Made by a program: the position numbers and the translations under genes. A stretch of DNA of 64,000 bases from CBDDHT01 sp965227905 (GTDB lineage Bacteria; Pseudomonadota; Alphaproteobacteria; Rhizobiales; Methyloligellaceae), in the NCBI GenBank assembly GCA_965227905.1, contig OZ245780.1:558001-622000 (forward strand), in the 5' to 3' direction. The notes below the pieces were generated by a model, which was given only the letters and a program-made list of their open reading frames with translations, was not told the origin of the DNA and did not search any database. Below are positions 49,966 through 58,842 of the stretch, one piece after another (position 1 is the first letter of the stretch; every line of letters begins with the position of its first letter).

Positions 49966-51453
49966 ATGGAAGACTTTCTCAACGGCACCCAACTGCTGTT
50001 CACGAGTGGAACCGGTATCGCGATCTTTATCGGAGGACTGGTCGGCGGGCTCGTTTTCGGCGCGATCCCGGGTCTCAATGTCCTGACCCTTGCCGCCGTC
50101 CTGCTGCCCTTCACGGCATGGATGCCGCCTGAATATGCGATCATGCTGTATGGCGTCATCTATGTGTCCGGCGTCTATGGCGGGGCCATCACGGCGATCC
50201 TTTTCAATATTCCAGGCTCGGTCGAGAATGCACCGACCGCCTTCGATGGCTACCCGATGACGAAGCGGGGCGAGTCGAGCAAAGCCATTGGCTACGCCGT
50301 AACCTGTTCCGCCGTCGGCGGCACGCTCTCGGCAATCCTGATGATGATCGCCACGGAACCGATCGCCGACTTTGCCGTCTCGACCTTCGGTCCTGTCGAG
50401 ATCACGGCAATCGTGTTCTTCGGACTGACCGTGGTCGCCGGTGTTGGCTCCAAATCGCTCGCCAAGGGATGGCTGTCCCTAGGCATCGGTCTCCTGATCG
50501 GTACGGTCGGGTCGGACCCATCGGCCGGCGTGCCGCGCTTCACGTTCGATGTGCTCTATCTTGCCGGCGGTCTCGGATTTGTGCCTTTGATCCTCGGTCT
50601 CTTCGCCGTCAGCGAAGTGATGATCCAGGGCCAGCGTTTGCTCCAGGGTTCCTATGAGCGGCCTGAGATCGGAATGAGTTTCCCATCGTTCCGGGAATTC
50701 TGGCAGGTCCGCTGGGTCATGGTCCGCTCGACCATCATCGGATGGTTCTCGGGTGTGTTGCCGGGCGTTGGTGCAACGCTTGCCGCATTCCTCGCATATA
50801 ATGAGGCGGTTCGCTGGTCGAAAACGCCGGAGAAATTCGGCAAAGGCCATCCGGAAGGTGTGGTCGCTCCGGAAACATCAAACAACGCGGCGACGGGCGC
50901 CGCCATGATCCCGCTGCTGGCACTCGGTCTTCCGGGCGGGGCCCTGACAGCCATGATGATCGGTGTGTTCAACGTGCACGATATGGAAGTCGGGCCGCTG
51001 ATCATGGTGGAAGCGCGCGATCTCGTCTGGATCCTCTTCGCATCCATGTTCTGGGCAAGCCTCGCGATCCTGATCCTCGGCATCGTCGAGTCGAAGGGGA
51101 TCGTGCATCTGCTGCGGATTCCGTTTCCGCTCCTGGCACCCGGCATTTTGGTCTTCTCGACCATCGGCGCCTATGCCCTGCGCGACAACATCTTCGATGT
51201 CTACACCATGTTCATCGCGGGCATTGTCGGATACTTCCTGCGGCGCAGCGACTATTCCATGCCGGCCATCGTCATGGGCGTCATCCTGGGCAAGATCGGA
51301 GAGAATTCGATGGTCCAGGGCTATGCCATGCTCGGCGACAATTTCTGGGGCTTTCTGACTGAGCCGATTTCAGGGACTTTGTTCGCCATCAGCTTCCTGA
51401 CAATCGCATTCAGTATCTACCGCCGGGCACGCCGGTTCTTCTGGCGAAGATAG
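49966..51453 (+). CDS. tctA: TTT large membrane subunit (TctA family)
   Basis: 495 aa with 10-12 helices. Family signatures: VGGLVFGAIPGLNVLTLAAVLLPFTAWMPP near the start and the inverted-repeat copy WFSGVLPGVGATLAAFLAYNEAVRWSKTPEKFGKGHPEGVVAPETSNNAATGAAMIPLLALGLPGG. It forms the Na+- or H+-driven transport path and takes substrate from TctC. The long variable substrate range of the family (citrate, aromatic acids) leaves the ligand open. Confidence 0.9.
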   Translation: MEDFLNGTQLLFTSGTGIAIFIGGLVGGLVFGAIPGLNVLTLAAVLLPFTAWMPPEYAIMLYGVIYVSGVYGGAITAILFNIPGSVENAPTAFDGYPMTKRGESSKAIGYAVTCSAVGGTLSAILMMIATEPIADFAVSTFGPVEITAIVFFGLTVVAGVGSKSLAKGWLSLGIGLLIGTVGSDPSAGVPRFTFDVLYLAGGLGFVPLILGLFAVSEVMIQGQRLLQGSYERPEIGMSFPSFREFWQVRWVMVRSTIIGWFSGVLPGVGATLAAFLAYNEAVRWSKTPEKFGKGHPEGVVAPETSNNAATGAAMIPLLALGLPGGALTAMMIGVFNVHDMEVGPLIMVEARDLVWILFASMFWASLAILILGIVESKGIVHLLRIPFPLLAPGILVFSTIGAYALRDNIFDVYTMFIAGIVGYFLRRSDYSMPAIVMGVILGKIGENSMVQGYAMLGDNFWGFLTEPISGTLFAISFLTIAFSIYRRARRFFWRR

Positions 51454-51671
51454 GCATGGAAACCTCCTGTTAATCATTGCGGCAGCGCCGCCTTATCTCG
51501 GGCCAATTCCAGCCATAGTCGTGTGTTGCAACTGACTTGCAGCAACAATCCCGACAGTGAATTCATGCCCGATTTTCAAGGGAATCGGCTATGGTTTTCA
51601 GCCCGAAGGTGACCTGTTGTTGCCTGGCGGCGCGCTGGGCTTCGCGCGCGGCTTCACAAGCGCAGTGACGT

Positions 51672-53696
51672 TTGGGACTTGGGCGGAGATTGGCTAACTT
51701 GCTGAAAAAGATCGCAGATTGGCCGATTCAGACGCCTGATGCGACCCGGGAGCGCGCGGTTTCGCGCGGCCGGTACGACTTTTTCTCGCGTGCCCAAGCC
51801 AGCTGCAAACCTGTTGTGTTTGCGCAACAAAGCTCTCTTTTCTTAGCTGTCCAGATACTGATCGTCGGTCTGCTGATCGCCAGCGTTGCGCCGGCCCATG
51901 CCTTCTTCTTCGGCGGCAAGAAAGACGAGGAAGCCGATGCCGTCCGCGATCCGACGCCCTATGTCGCGACCTTGAATGCCGGCGGCGGTCCGCTGGAGAA
52001 AAAGCTCAAGGCCGCGTCGAGCCTGATTGGCGATGTCAAAAAAGTCCCGTCCGGAACCGTCGGGCTTCTGTCCCGCGCCCGAGACGACCAGCAACGGCTT
52101 ATCGGAACGCTCTATCAGGAAGGCCATTATGGCGGGACCGTTTCGGTCCTGGTGAACGGCACCTCTTATGACCGCGTTCCGATCGATACCAATCTGCGCG
52201 GCGGCGAACCGGCTGAGGTCGTCATCAATGTGGATCCCGGCCCGCTTTTCACCTTCGGTCAAGTTTCGATCAAAGGCGCCGACGGTCAATCGCCGCCACC
52301 GGAGAAGCTCGGACTGGTCTCGGGCAAACCGGCCCGCTCCTCGCTGATCCTCAAAGCCGAGAAGAAGCTTGTCGACGATTGGCGCGACCGCGGTCATCCC
52401 TTTGCCAAGGCGGCCAAGCGCCGGATCAAAGCCAATCATGCGACCCGCCAACTGAACGTCGCTATTACGATCATCGCCGGGCCTCAGGCCAATTTTGGTG
52501 TGGTGGATGTGCGCGGTGCGCGCGATGTCGATCCCGCCTTCATCGCCCGTCAGACGGCCATCCCGGTTGGTGCCCTGTATGACCCGCGCATGGTCCGGCG
52601 TGCCGAAAAGCGCCTGCGCGAACTCCAGGTGTTCGACTCGATCGTCATCAGCGAGGCGGACCGGCTCGCGAGCGACGGCTCGATCCCGATCCTGGTCACC
52701 GTCAATGAGCGCAAACCCCGCGTCATCGGTGCCGGTATCACCGCATCGAATACGGACGGCATCGGGCTCGAAGCCTATTGGATGCATCGCAACCTTTTCG
52801 GCGCCGGCGAGCGCTTGCGCTTCGAGGGCTCGATCAATCGCATTGGCGAGGCCAGCGATATCGATGAACTCGGCTATCGCGGTGCCATGCTTTTCTCCAA
52901 GCCAGGCTTTGGCGGGCCGGCGACGACGCTGAACTCCAAATTCGTCGTCGAGCAGGAAGTTCCAGACGCCTTCCGCAAGCGCGCTGTCAGCGGCGCGGTG
53001 GGGATTACCCATGACTTTACCGACAAGCTCTCCGCCAGCGTCGGAACGGAAGTCGAGTATGCGAAAATCCGCGACGTCACGGGCGAAGAGACGTTCCTGC
53101 TCGCCGGTGTGCCGCTGAAATTCGAGTATGACACGCGCGATTCGACACTCGACCCGACACGCGGCATCCGCACATCGGCAACGTTCGAACCGATCTATGA
53201 TTTCGAAAACAGCCGCGGTTTCTTCATCGGCAAGTCCGCCCTTTCGGCCTACAAATCAGTCGGTCCTGCGAAACGCGTCGTGCTTGCCGGACGGGTGGCG
53301 GGCGGTACGGTCCAGGGGGCCGATCTGACGGATATTCCTGCCGACAGGCGCTTTTATGCGGGCGGGGGCGGTTCGATCCGCGGTTACGCCTATCAGGCGG
53401 CAAGCCCGCGCGTTGCCAATGGCGATCTGCTGGGCGGGCGATCCTTCGTGGAGACGTCGCTAGAAGTCCGTTTCAAGCTAACCGAGAAGATCGGCCTCGT
53501 GCCTTTCGTCGATGCAGGCGGTGCTTTCACCACGGCTCAACCCAGCACCGGCAACGACTTCTTCGTCGGCGCCGGACTTGGCCTGCGTTACCTCACCCCG
53601 GTCGGCCCGCTCCGTCTCGATGTCGCCGTACCGCTCGATGACATTCCGAACGAACCGGACTTCGGCATTTATGTCGGTCTCGGTCAGGCGTTCTAG
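51672..53696 (+). CDS. tamA: Outer-membrane translocation factor TamA (BamA/Omp85 family)
   Basis: About 674 aa. An export signal (LFLAVQILIVGLLIASVAPAHA) is followed by POTRA-like domains (DQQRLIGTLYQEGHYGGTVSVLVNGTSYDRVPID; FGVVDVRGARDVDPAFIARQTAIPVGALYDPRMVRRAEKRLRELQVFDSIVI) and a C-terminal beta-barrel with FYAGGGGSIRGYAYQ, ending in GLGQAF with the terminal Phe of outer-membrane barrels. It is immediately followed by tamB; the pair inserts outer-membrane proteins such as autotransporters and helps move lipids. The TTG start is uncertain because the signal begins about 55 residues in. Confidence 0.88.
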   Translation: MGLGRRLANLLKKIADWPIQTPDATRERAVSRGRYDFFSRAQASCKPVVFAQQSSLFLAVQILIVGLLIASVAPAHAFFFGGKKDEEADAVRDPTPYVATLNAGGGPLEKKLKAASSLIGDVKKVPSGTVGLLSRARDDQQRLIGTLYQEGHYGGTVSVLVNGTSYDRVPIDTNLRGGEPAEVVINVDPGPLFTFGQVSIKGADGQSPPPEKLGLVSGKPARSSLILKAEKKLVDDWRDRGHPFAKAAKRRIKANHATRQLNVAITIIAGPQANFGVVDVRGARDVDPAFIARQTAIPVGALYDPRMVRRAEKRLRELQVFDSIVISEADRLASDGSIPILVTVNERKPRVIGAGITASNTDGIGLEAYWMHRNLFGAGERLRFEGSINRIGEASDIDELGYRGAMLFSKPGFGGPATTLNSKFVVEQEVPDAFRKRAVSGAVGITHDFTDKLSASVGTEVEYAKIRDVTGEETFLLAGVPLKFEYDTRDSTLDPTRGIRTSATFEPIYDFENSRGFFIGKSALSAYKSVGPAKRVVLAGRVAGGTVQGADLTDIPADRRFYAGGGGSIRGYAYQAASPRVANGDLLGGRSFVETSLEVRFKLTEKIGLVPFVDAGGAFTTAQPSTGNDFFVGAGLGLRYLTPVGPLRLDVAVPLDDIPNEPDFGIYVGLGQAF

Positions 53697-56600
53697 ATGT
53701 CTGTCAGCCCACTGCAGGCCGCAAGGGCCCAGGCAGCGGCCCGGCAAAAAGACCCTATGAGAATTGTCCGCAGACTGATGACTGCGGTTTCCATTTTGGG
53801 CGCGCTTGTAGCTCTGACGATCGGGCTCGCCGTCACGACGTCGTTCGGCCAGAGCTACCTTGCGTCGGTCGCCGGCAGCGTGGCGAGCACGGACCAGCAG
53901 TCGGTCGAAATCACAGGTTTGTCCGGGCTTGCCACCGGCAGTATCCGGGTCGGGAAAGTCGTACTGAGCGACAAGCGTGGCCCGATCGCGAAGCTCGAAG
54001 GCGTGGAGTTGGACTGGTCGCCTCTGGCGCTCCTGTCGCAGAAGCTGGCTGTTCAAAGTCTGAAGGTGAGGCGCATGGAAATCCTCCGCGCGCCGCAATC
54101 GGCAGATGAAGCCAGTGCCCCCGAACCCGCAACCGCCAATCAAGAGACGGAGAGCGCCGAGTCGGCAAGTTTGTTGCCGGTCGAAATCGAGTCTTTCCGA
54201 TTTGGCGAGATCGTTCTGGGCGAAGAACTCATTGAGCGTGGCGCCCGCCTTACCGCCGACGGTAGCGCAACGATGCTCGGTGCACCGCTCAAGGCGCAGA
54301 TCAAATTCGAAGCCAAACGTACCGATGGAATCGCCGGCAGCCTGCGGACAGACATTGCCTACGTGCCGGACCGGGATCAGCTCGATATGGATCTGGCCCT
54401 CAGCGAGCCGGTGGGCGGTCTGCTCGCCCGTGCCCTCGGTCTGGCGGATCTCCCAGCGGTGACGATCAATGTGACAAGTACCGGCTCGCTGCAGAATTGG
54501 GGGAGCGAGCTACGCGTCGCATTCAACGGCCAGAAGACATTGACCGGGCAGGCGAGGGTCACGGCATCCGAGACGGGGCATCGCATTACGGCAGCGCTGA
54601 ACGGGCGTCCGGGTCCCCTCCTCCCGCGTCTCATCACACCGGTCCTTGCTGGCGATGTCGAGCTTGCGCTCGATGTGACGCGCAAGTCCGATGGCAGCGT
54701 CTCCATCGCGGCGGCAGATCTGAATTCGGCCACGACGCGGTTGTCCGCACGCGGTGGTTTTGATTTCACGACCAATGTGGTCGATATCGAAACCGATCTG
54801 GTCTTCGGCGACGCGGACAGCGAGATTGCCTTCACACTGCCTGACGACAGCGAAGCACGGATTCGTTCGGTCAAACTGAAGGGCCGCACTGAGGGTGTGC
54901 TTGACGATGCACAAATAAGGTTGAGCGGCGTCGTAGCCGGCATCGAGGCCACGGGGTATCGCGGCAAGGACCTCCGTTTCAATCTGACATCGCAAGGCGC
55001 CAATCTCCTGCGCCAATCGGCCCCTTTTGTTGTCGCGTTTGCCGCCCTGTCGCTTGAAACGCCGTTCCCCGATGCCAATGCGCTCCTCGCCGGTCCCGTC
55101 GGCATGGAGGCGAACGGTCAGCTCGAAAACGGTATTGCCGTCCTGCAATCGGCGACGGTGTCGACCGCTGTTGCGCAAGCTAATCTGGCAGGGCGTGCCG
55201 AGATGCAATCGGGGGCAATGGCCCTCGCTCTGAAGGGCCAAATTGCCAAGGGTGCCAGTGAGCAACTGACACGTGTCTTCGGCGACGGCCCCATTCGTCT
55301 GGCCACAAGGCTCGGCCTCGACCGAGCCGGCCGTCTTTCCGTGACCGACATGCAGGTACAGGGACATGCCCTTTCTTTGAGCGGAGAGGCGGAGATCGGC
55401 CCAAACGATGTCGATGCAACACTCTATGCGGACGTTGCCGACTTCAGCCGTTTCAATCCGGAGATGGCCGGAAAGACGCGGGCGACATTGACGGCCAGCG
55501 GTTCGCTCGATTCGCCGGAAGTCTCGCTCAAGACCGCCAGCGAGGATATTCGCCTGGCTGGGAATGCGCTGGAAGACCCGACATTCACATTCCAGGGCGT
55601 TCTGTCCGCAACCCGGCCGCGCGGCGAGCTGAACGCGTCGGCACACCTGAACGGCAAGCGCATCGTTGCGACGGGCGAGGTGGTCTCCGACACCGGCAAT
55701 ACCCAGCTCAATGCGCTTCGCGTCGCCGTCGGCAATGCTGAAATCAACGGCGCCATGCAGAATGTGCTCGGCGATGCGCCAACGGGACAGTTCAGGATAT
55801 CGGTCCCGGATCTTGCCGTCTTAGGCCCGCTTCTCCTGCGTGATGATCTGGGTGGCGGCGTTCAGGGCACAGTTGCGCTGTCGCCAGAGAATAACGGTTT
55901 GTCGCTGAAGGTCGATATTGAAAGCCAGGCCCTTTCGGCCGCCGGCATCAGCCTTCAGGATAGCAAGGTCGATGCGGTCGTTGCCGACCTGACGGGCGAA
56001 ATGAAGATCGACGGTGTCGTGAAGGTTGCGGCCCTCAAATCCGGCACAACCACTCTCAGCGCTCTCGCAATAAAAGCGACCAGTCGTGGGACAGCCACGG
56101 ACTTTACGGCTCAAGCCAAACTGGACGGTGCCCCTCTGTCCGCACGCGGACGCCTGATCTCAGAAGCCGATGTCATGACGGTCGAACTCAATGAGATGAG
56201 TGGCGCTTTTCAGGGCGTATCCGCGAAGTTAAATGAACCTGCCACTGTCAGGGTCAAGAATGGAACGGCCGAAATCGGCAAAGCGCGACTGAACATCGGT
56301 GGTGGCGTGATTGCCGTCTCGGGACGTGCAGGGGAGGCGCTCGACCTTCTCGTTGCCATCGATGCGTTCCCCGTCAAGGCAGTCGATCCGTTCGTCAAGC
56401 AGGGCCTGGCCGGGTCGATCACGGGAACTGTCACGGCGACCGGCACCTCTGCCGCACCGCAAGTCGCCTACGATCTGAAGTGGTCGAAGGCCACGGCCGC
56501 ACCATTGCGCGATGCGGGCGTGCCGGCGCTCACCATTGCCGCCAAAGGGCGCTATGCCGAGGACCGGGTCGGCGTAAACACGGCCATCACGGGCGGCGGA

Positions 56601-57962
56601 TTCGATACCCGCATCGGCGGCAACATCATCCTGGGCGCAAGCCCAAAGGCGAATATTTCTGTGAAAGGTCGACTGCCGTTCGAAGCGGCAGCGGCGACGC
56701 TTGCTCAGTCGGGTCTGAGGCTCAAAGGCGCGGCAGCCTTGAACCTCAAAGTCGGTGGTGCACTGACAGCCCCGCAAGTCACCGGAACGATCACGACCAG
56801 CAATGCGACATTCATTGAAACCGCATCGTCGCTCGTGATTGAAGGCATCAAGGCAACGGTGAAGCTCACCCCAAACCAGGCAAGGATCAGTGAGTTGACC
56901 GGAAGGCTCGGCAAGAATGGCCGTGTCAATGTGAGCGGCACTGTCGGCACCGATCCCAAAGGCAATTTCCCGGCGGATCTCAAGATTGCGATGCGCAAGG
57001 CGCGCTATTCGGATGGATCGATCGTCACGGCGACGGTCAGCGGCGATATCACCTTGAAAGGCTCTTTGTTGAAGGGCCCCAAGGTCGGTGGCCGCATCGA
57101 TATCGAGCGGGCAAATGTGTTGATCCCGGAACGCCTAACCGGCTCGGTTGCCTCGCTCGGCGTCGAGCATGTCAATGCGCCGGCCGGCGTCGCAAAGCAG
57201 AACCGCAAGTTTGAGAAGGCCACGAACCCGAAAAAGAAGACCCAGAAAAACAATGGCGGCGGACCGACGCTTGCCGTCGATGTCTCCGCACCGAACCAGA
57301 TCTATGTGCGCGGCCGGGGCCTGGACACGGAACTCGGCGGTAAGCTCCGGCTGACAGGGCCGGTAAGTGCGCCGCAGGCCGTCGGCGGTTTCAAACTCAT
57401 CAAAGGCAGGCTGGACATTCTCGGTAAGCGCATCCTGTTCGAGCGCGGCATCATCACCTTTGCAGGCTCTCTCGATCCGGTGGTCGACTTCGCAGCATCC
57501 ACGACCGCGAACGGCATCACGGCGACCGTCCTGGTCACCGGTTCTGCGTCGACGCCGACCATCACGCTTACGTCCAGCCCGATATTGCCGCAGGACGAGG
57601 TGCTTGCCCAACTCCTCTTCGCAAAGCCGCTGGCAAGTCTGTCGCCGACACAGATCGTTCAACTCGCCAGCGCGATTGCGACGTTGACGGGCGCGGGGGG
57701 CAACACAAGCACACTCGACCGCATTCGCGACGGGCTTGGTCTCGACACGCTCGATATCACGTCCGATGATAATGGCGGAACGGCGGTCGGTGTCGGGCGC
57801 TACATCAACGACCGCACCTATATCGGCGTCAAACAGGGCACGTCGACCGACTCGACCAGCGTGACGACCGATATCGACATCACCGACAATCTGAAGGCGA
57901 AAGGCGAGGTCAACTCACAAGGCCGAAGCAAGGCGGGCATCTTCTTCGAGAAAGAATATTAG
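53697..57962 (+). CDS. tamB: Translocation and assembly module protein TamB
   Basis: 1421 aa, starting at the base after the tamA stop. A single N-terminal anchor (LMTAVSILGALVALTIGLAVTTSFGQSYLA) is followed by a very long run of beta-rich repeats (AsmA/TamB type) and the conserved C-terminal domain: RGRGLDTELGGKLRLTGPVSAPQAVGGFKLIKGRLDILGKRILFERGIITFAGSLDPVVDFAA...QLLFAKPLASLSPTQIVQLASAIATL, ending FFEKEY. It spans the periplasm to meet TamA. Composition is rich in Ala, Gly and Thr. Confidence 0.92.
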   Translation: MSVSPLQAARAQAAARQKDPMRIVRRLMTAVSILGALVALTIGLAVTTSFGQSYLASVAGSVASTDQQSVEITGLSGLATGSIRVGKVVLSDKRGPIAKLEGVELDWSPLALLSQKLAVQSLKVRRMEILRAPQSADEASAPEPATANQETESAESASLLPVEIESFRFGEIVLGEELIERGARLTADGSATMLGAPLKAQIKFEAKRTDGIAGSLRTDIAYVPDRDQLDMDLALSEPVGGLLARALGLADLPAVTINVTSTGSLQNWGSELRVAFNGQKTLTGQARVTASETGHRITAALNGRPGPLLPRLITPVLAGDVELALDVTRKSDGSVSIAAADLNSATTRLSARGGFDFTTNVVDIETDLVFGDADSEIAFTLPDDSEARIRSVKLKGRTEGVLDDAQIRLSGVVAGIEATGYRGKDLRFNLTSQGANLLRQSAPFVVAFAALSLETPFPDANALLAGPVGMEANGQLENGIAVLQSATVSTAVAQANLAGRAEMQSGAMALALKGQIAKGASEQLTRVFGDGPIRLATRLGLDRAGRLSVTDMQVQGHALSLSGEAEIGPNDVDATLYADVADFSRFNPEMAGKTRATLTASGSLDSPEVSLKTASEDIRLAGNALEDPTFTFQGVLSATRPRGELNASAHLNGKRIVATGEVVSDTGNTQLNALRVAVGNAEINGAMQNVLGDAPTGQFRISVPDLAVLGPLLLRDDLGGGVQGTVALSPENNGLSLKVDIESQALSAAGISLQDSKVDAVVADLTGEMKIDGVVKVAALKSGTTTLSALAIKATSRGTATDFTAQAKLDGAPLSARGRLISEADVMTVELNEMSGAFQGVSAKLNEPATVRVKNGTAEIGKARLNIGGGVIAVSGRAGEALDLLVAIDAFPVKAVDPFVKQGLAGSITGTVTATGTSAAPQVAYDLKWSKATAAPLRDAGVPALTIAAKGRYAEDRVGVNTAITGGGFDTRIGGNIILGASPKANISVKGRLPFEAAAATLAQSGLRLKGAAALNLKVGGALTAPQVTGTITTSNATFIETASSLVIEGIKATVKLTPNQARISELTGRLGKNGRVNVSGTVGTDPKGNFPADLKIAMRKARYSDGSIVTATVSGDITLKGSLLKGPKVGGRIDIERANVLIPERLTGSVASLGVEHVNAPAGVAKQNRKFEKATNPKKKTQKNNGGGPTLAVDVSAPNQIYVRGRGLDTELGGKLRLTGPVSAPQAVGGFKLIKGRLDILGKRILFERGIITFAGSLDPVVDFAASTTANGITATVLVTGSASTPTITLTSSPILPQDEVLAQLLFAKPLASLSPTQIVQLASAIATLTGAGGNTSTLDRIRDGLGLDTLDITSDDNGGTAVGVGRYINDRTYIGVKQGTSTDSTSVTTDIDITDNLKAKGEVNSQGRSKAGIFFEKEY

Positions 57963-58380
57963 GACTCACGTCGCGCCTCTTTCCCCTCATCCTAGCCTTC
58001 TCCCCAGGGAGAAGGGACGAAGCCGCAATGACCCGATGCGCATAGCCCTCTCCCTGGGGAGAGGGTTGGGTGAGGGGACCGTCACTCCAAATAGAATGGG
58101 TATTGTGCCTTACAGGAAGCGAGTCTCAACCGAACACCATTGGGCCTGTCCGGAATGACGATTGTGGGCCACTACTGAATTGAGCAATCGGCGGTATCTC
58201 ACGCAATTCACCCCCGGTTAGGCGACCGAATGTCGCGGCCGCCGTTTATCTGCTAGAGCGTCGGCTTGCAGACATGTTCGGTCGCTACAATATGCCTAGA
58301 ACGCAACCAGGCATTGCGAACAAAATCCATCCGACATCTGACTGTTTTGACAGCTAAAACATGGAGCAGCTTGTATCCTC
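57963..58380. other. Intergenic region between tamB and iorA
   Basis: The first quarter is the REP-like element at 57983-58077. The rest is unassigned and must contain the promoter for the iorAB genes. A GAATTG...CAATTC dyad with a 21 bp gap lies at 58177-58209. No gene is seen. Confidence 0.6.
57983..58077. repeat. REP-like palindromic element, second copy
   Basis: Nearly the same as the element at 29379-29474: CCCCTCATCCTAGCCTTCTCC at one end and CCTCTCCCTGGGGAGAGGG plus TTGGGTGAGGGG at the other, with a divergent 20 bp centre. It lies just after the tamB stop, where it may act as a terminator. Confidence 0.8.
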
Positions 58381-58839
58381 ATGATCGCGCTCAAGATTAA
58401 TGGAACAACGAAACAGGTTGAAGCAGACGGTGACACACCGCTGCTTTGGGTTATCCGGGATGAAATCGGCCTGACCGGCACCAAATTTGGCTGCGGCGTT
58501 GCGGCCTGCGGCTCCTGCACGGTGCATGTCGATGGCGAGCCCCAGCGGTCCTGCCAGGTCGCGGTTGAAGATGCCGCCAGCGCCGAGATCGTCACGATCG
58601 AAGGCATAAGCGGACCGGTCGCCGAAGCCGTTCAGGCTGCTTGGCGCGAGCGGGACGTTGTCCAATGTGGCTACTGTCAGTCGGGCCAGATCATGCAGGC
58701 CATCGCATTGCTCGCCGGCAACAAAAAGCCGACGGACAGCGAGATCGACGAATTCATGAACGGCAATGCTTGTCGCTGCGCCACATATGTCCGCATACGC
58801 AGCGCCATCCATCTGGCTGCCAAGAAGCTGGAGGCCTGA
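58381..58839 (+). CDS. iorA: (2Fe-2S) subunit of an isoquinoline 1-oxidoreductase-type enzyme
   Basis: 152 aa. The plant-ferredoxin-type cluster is CGVAACGSC plus a Cys near residue 60 (GTKFGCGVAACGSCTVHVDGEPQRSC). The second cluster is CGYCQSGQIMQ...NACRC. It has the standard size of the small subunit of xanthine-dehydrogenase-family hydroxylases. It is followed 3 bp later by the molybdenum subunit; no FAD subunit is present, as in IorAB-type two-component dehydrogenases that pass electrons to cytochromes. The substrate may be an aldehyde or N-heterocycle. Confidence 0.9.
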   Translation: MIALKINGTTKQVEADGDTPLLWVIRDEIGLTGTKFGCGVAACGSCTVHVDGEPQRSCQVAVEDAASAEIVTIEGISGPVAEAVQAAWRERDVVQCGYCQSGQIMQAIALLAGNKKPTDSEIDEFMNGNACRCATYVRIRSAIHLAAKKLEA

Positions 58840-58842
58840 TCC

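Noticed and set aside
51479..51491. GCGGC-AGC-GCCGC hairpin after tctA as a terminator
   Set aside because: Only 5 bp of stem with no U run; such short GC hairpins are expected by chance in this genome.
51843..53012. 389-codon open frame antisense to tamA
   Set aside because: Opposite the POTRA and barrel part of tamA and without any recognisable feature.
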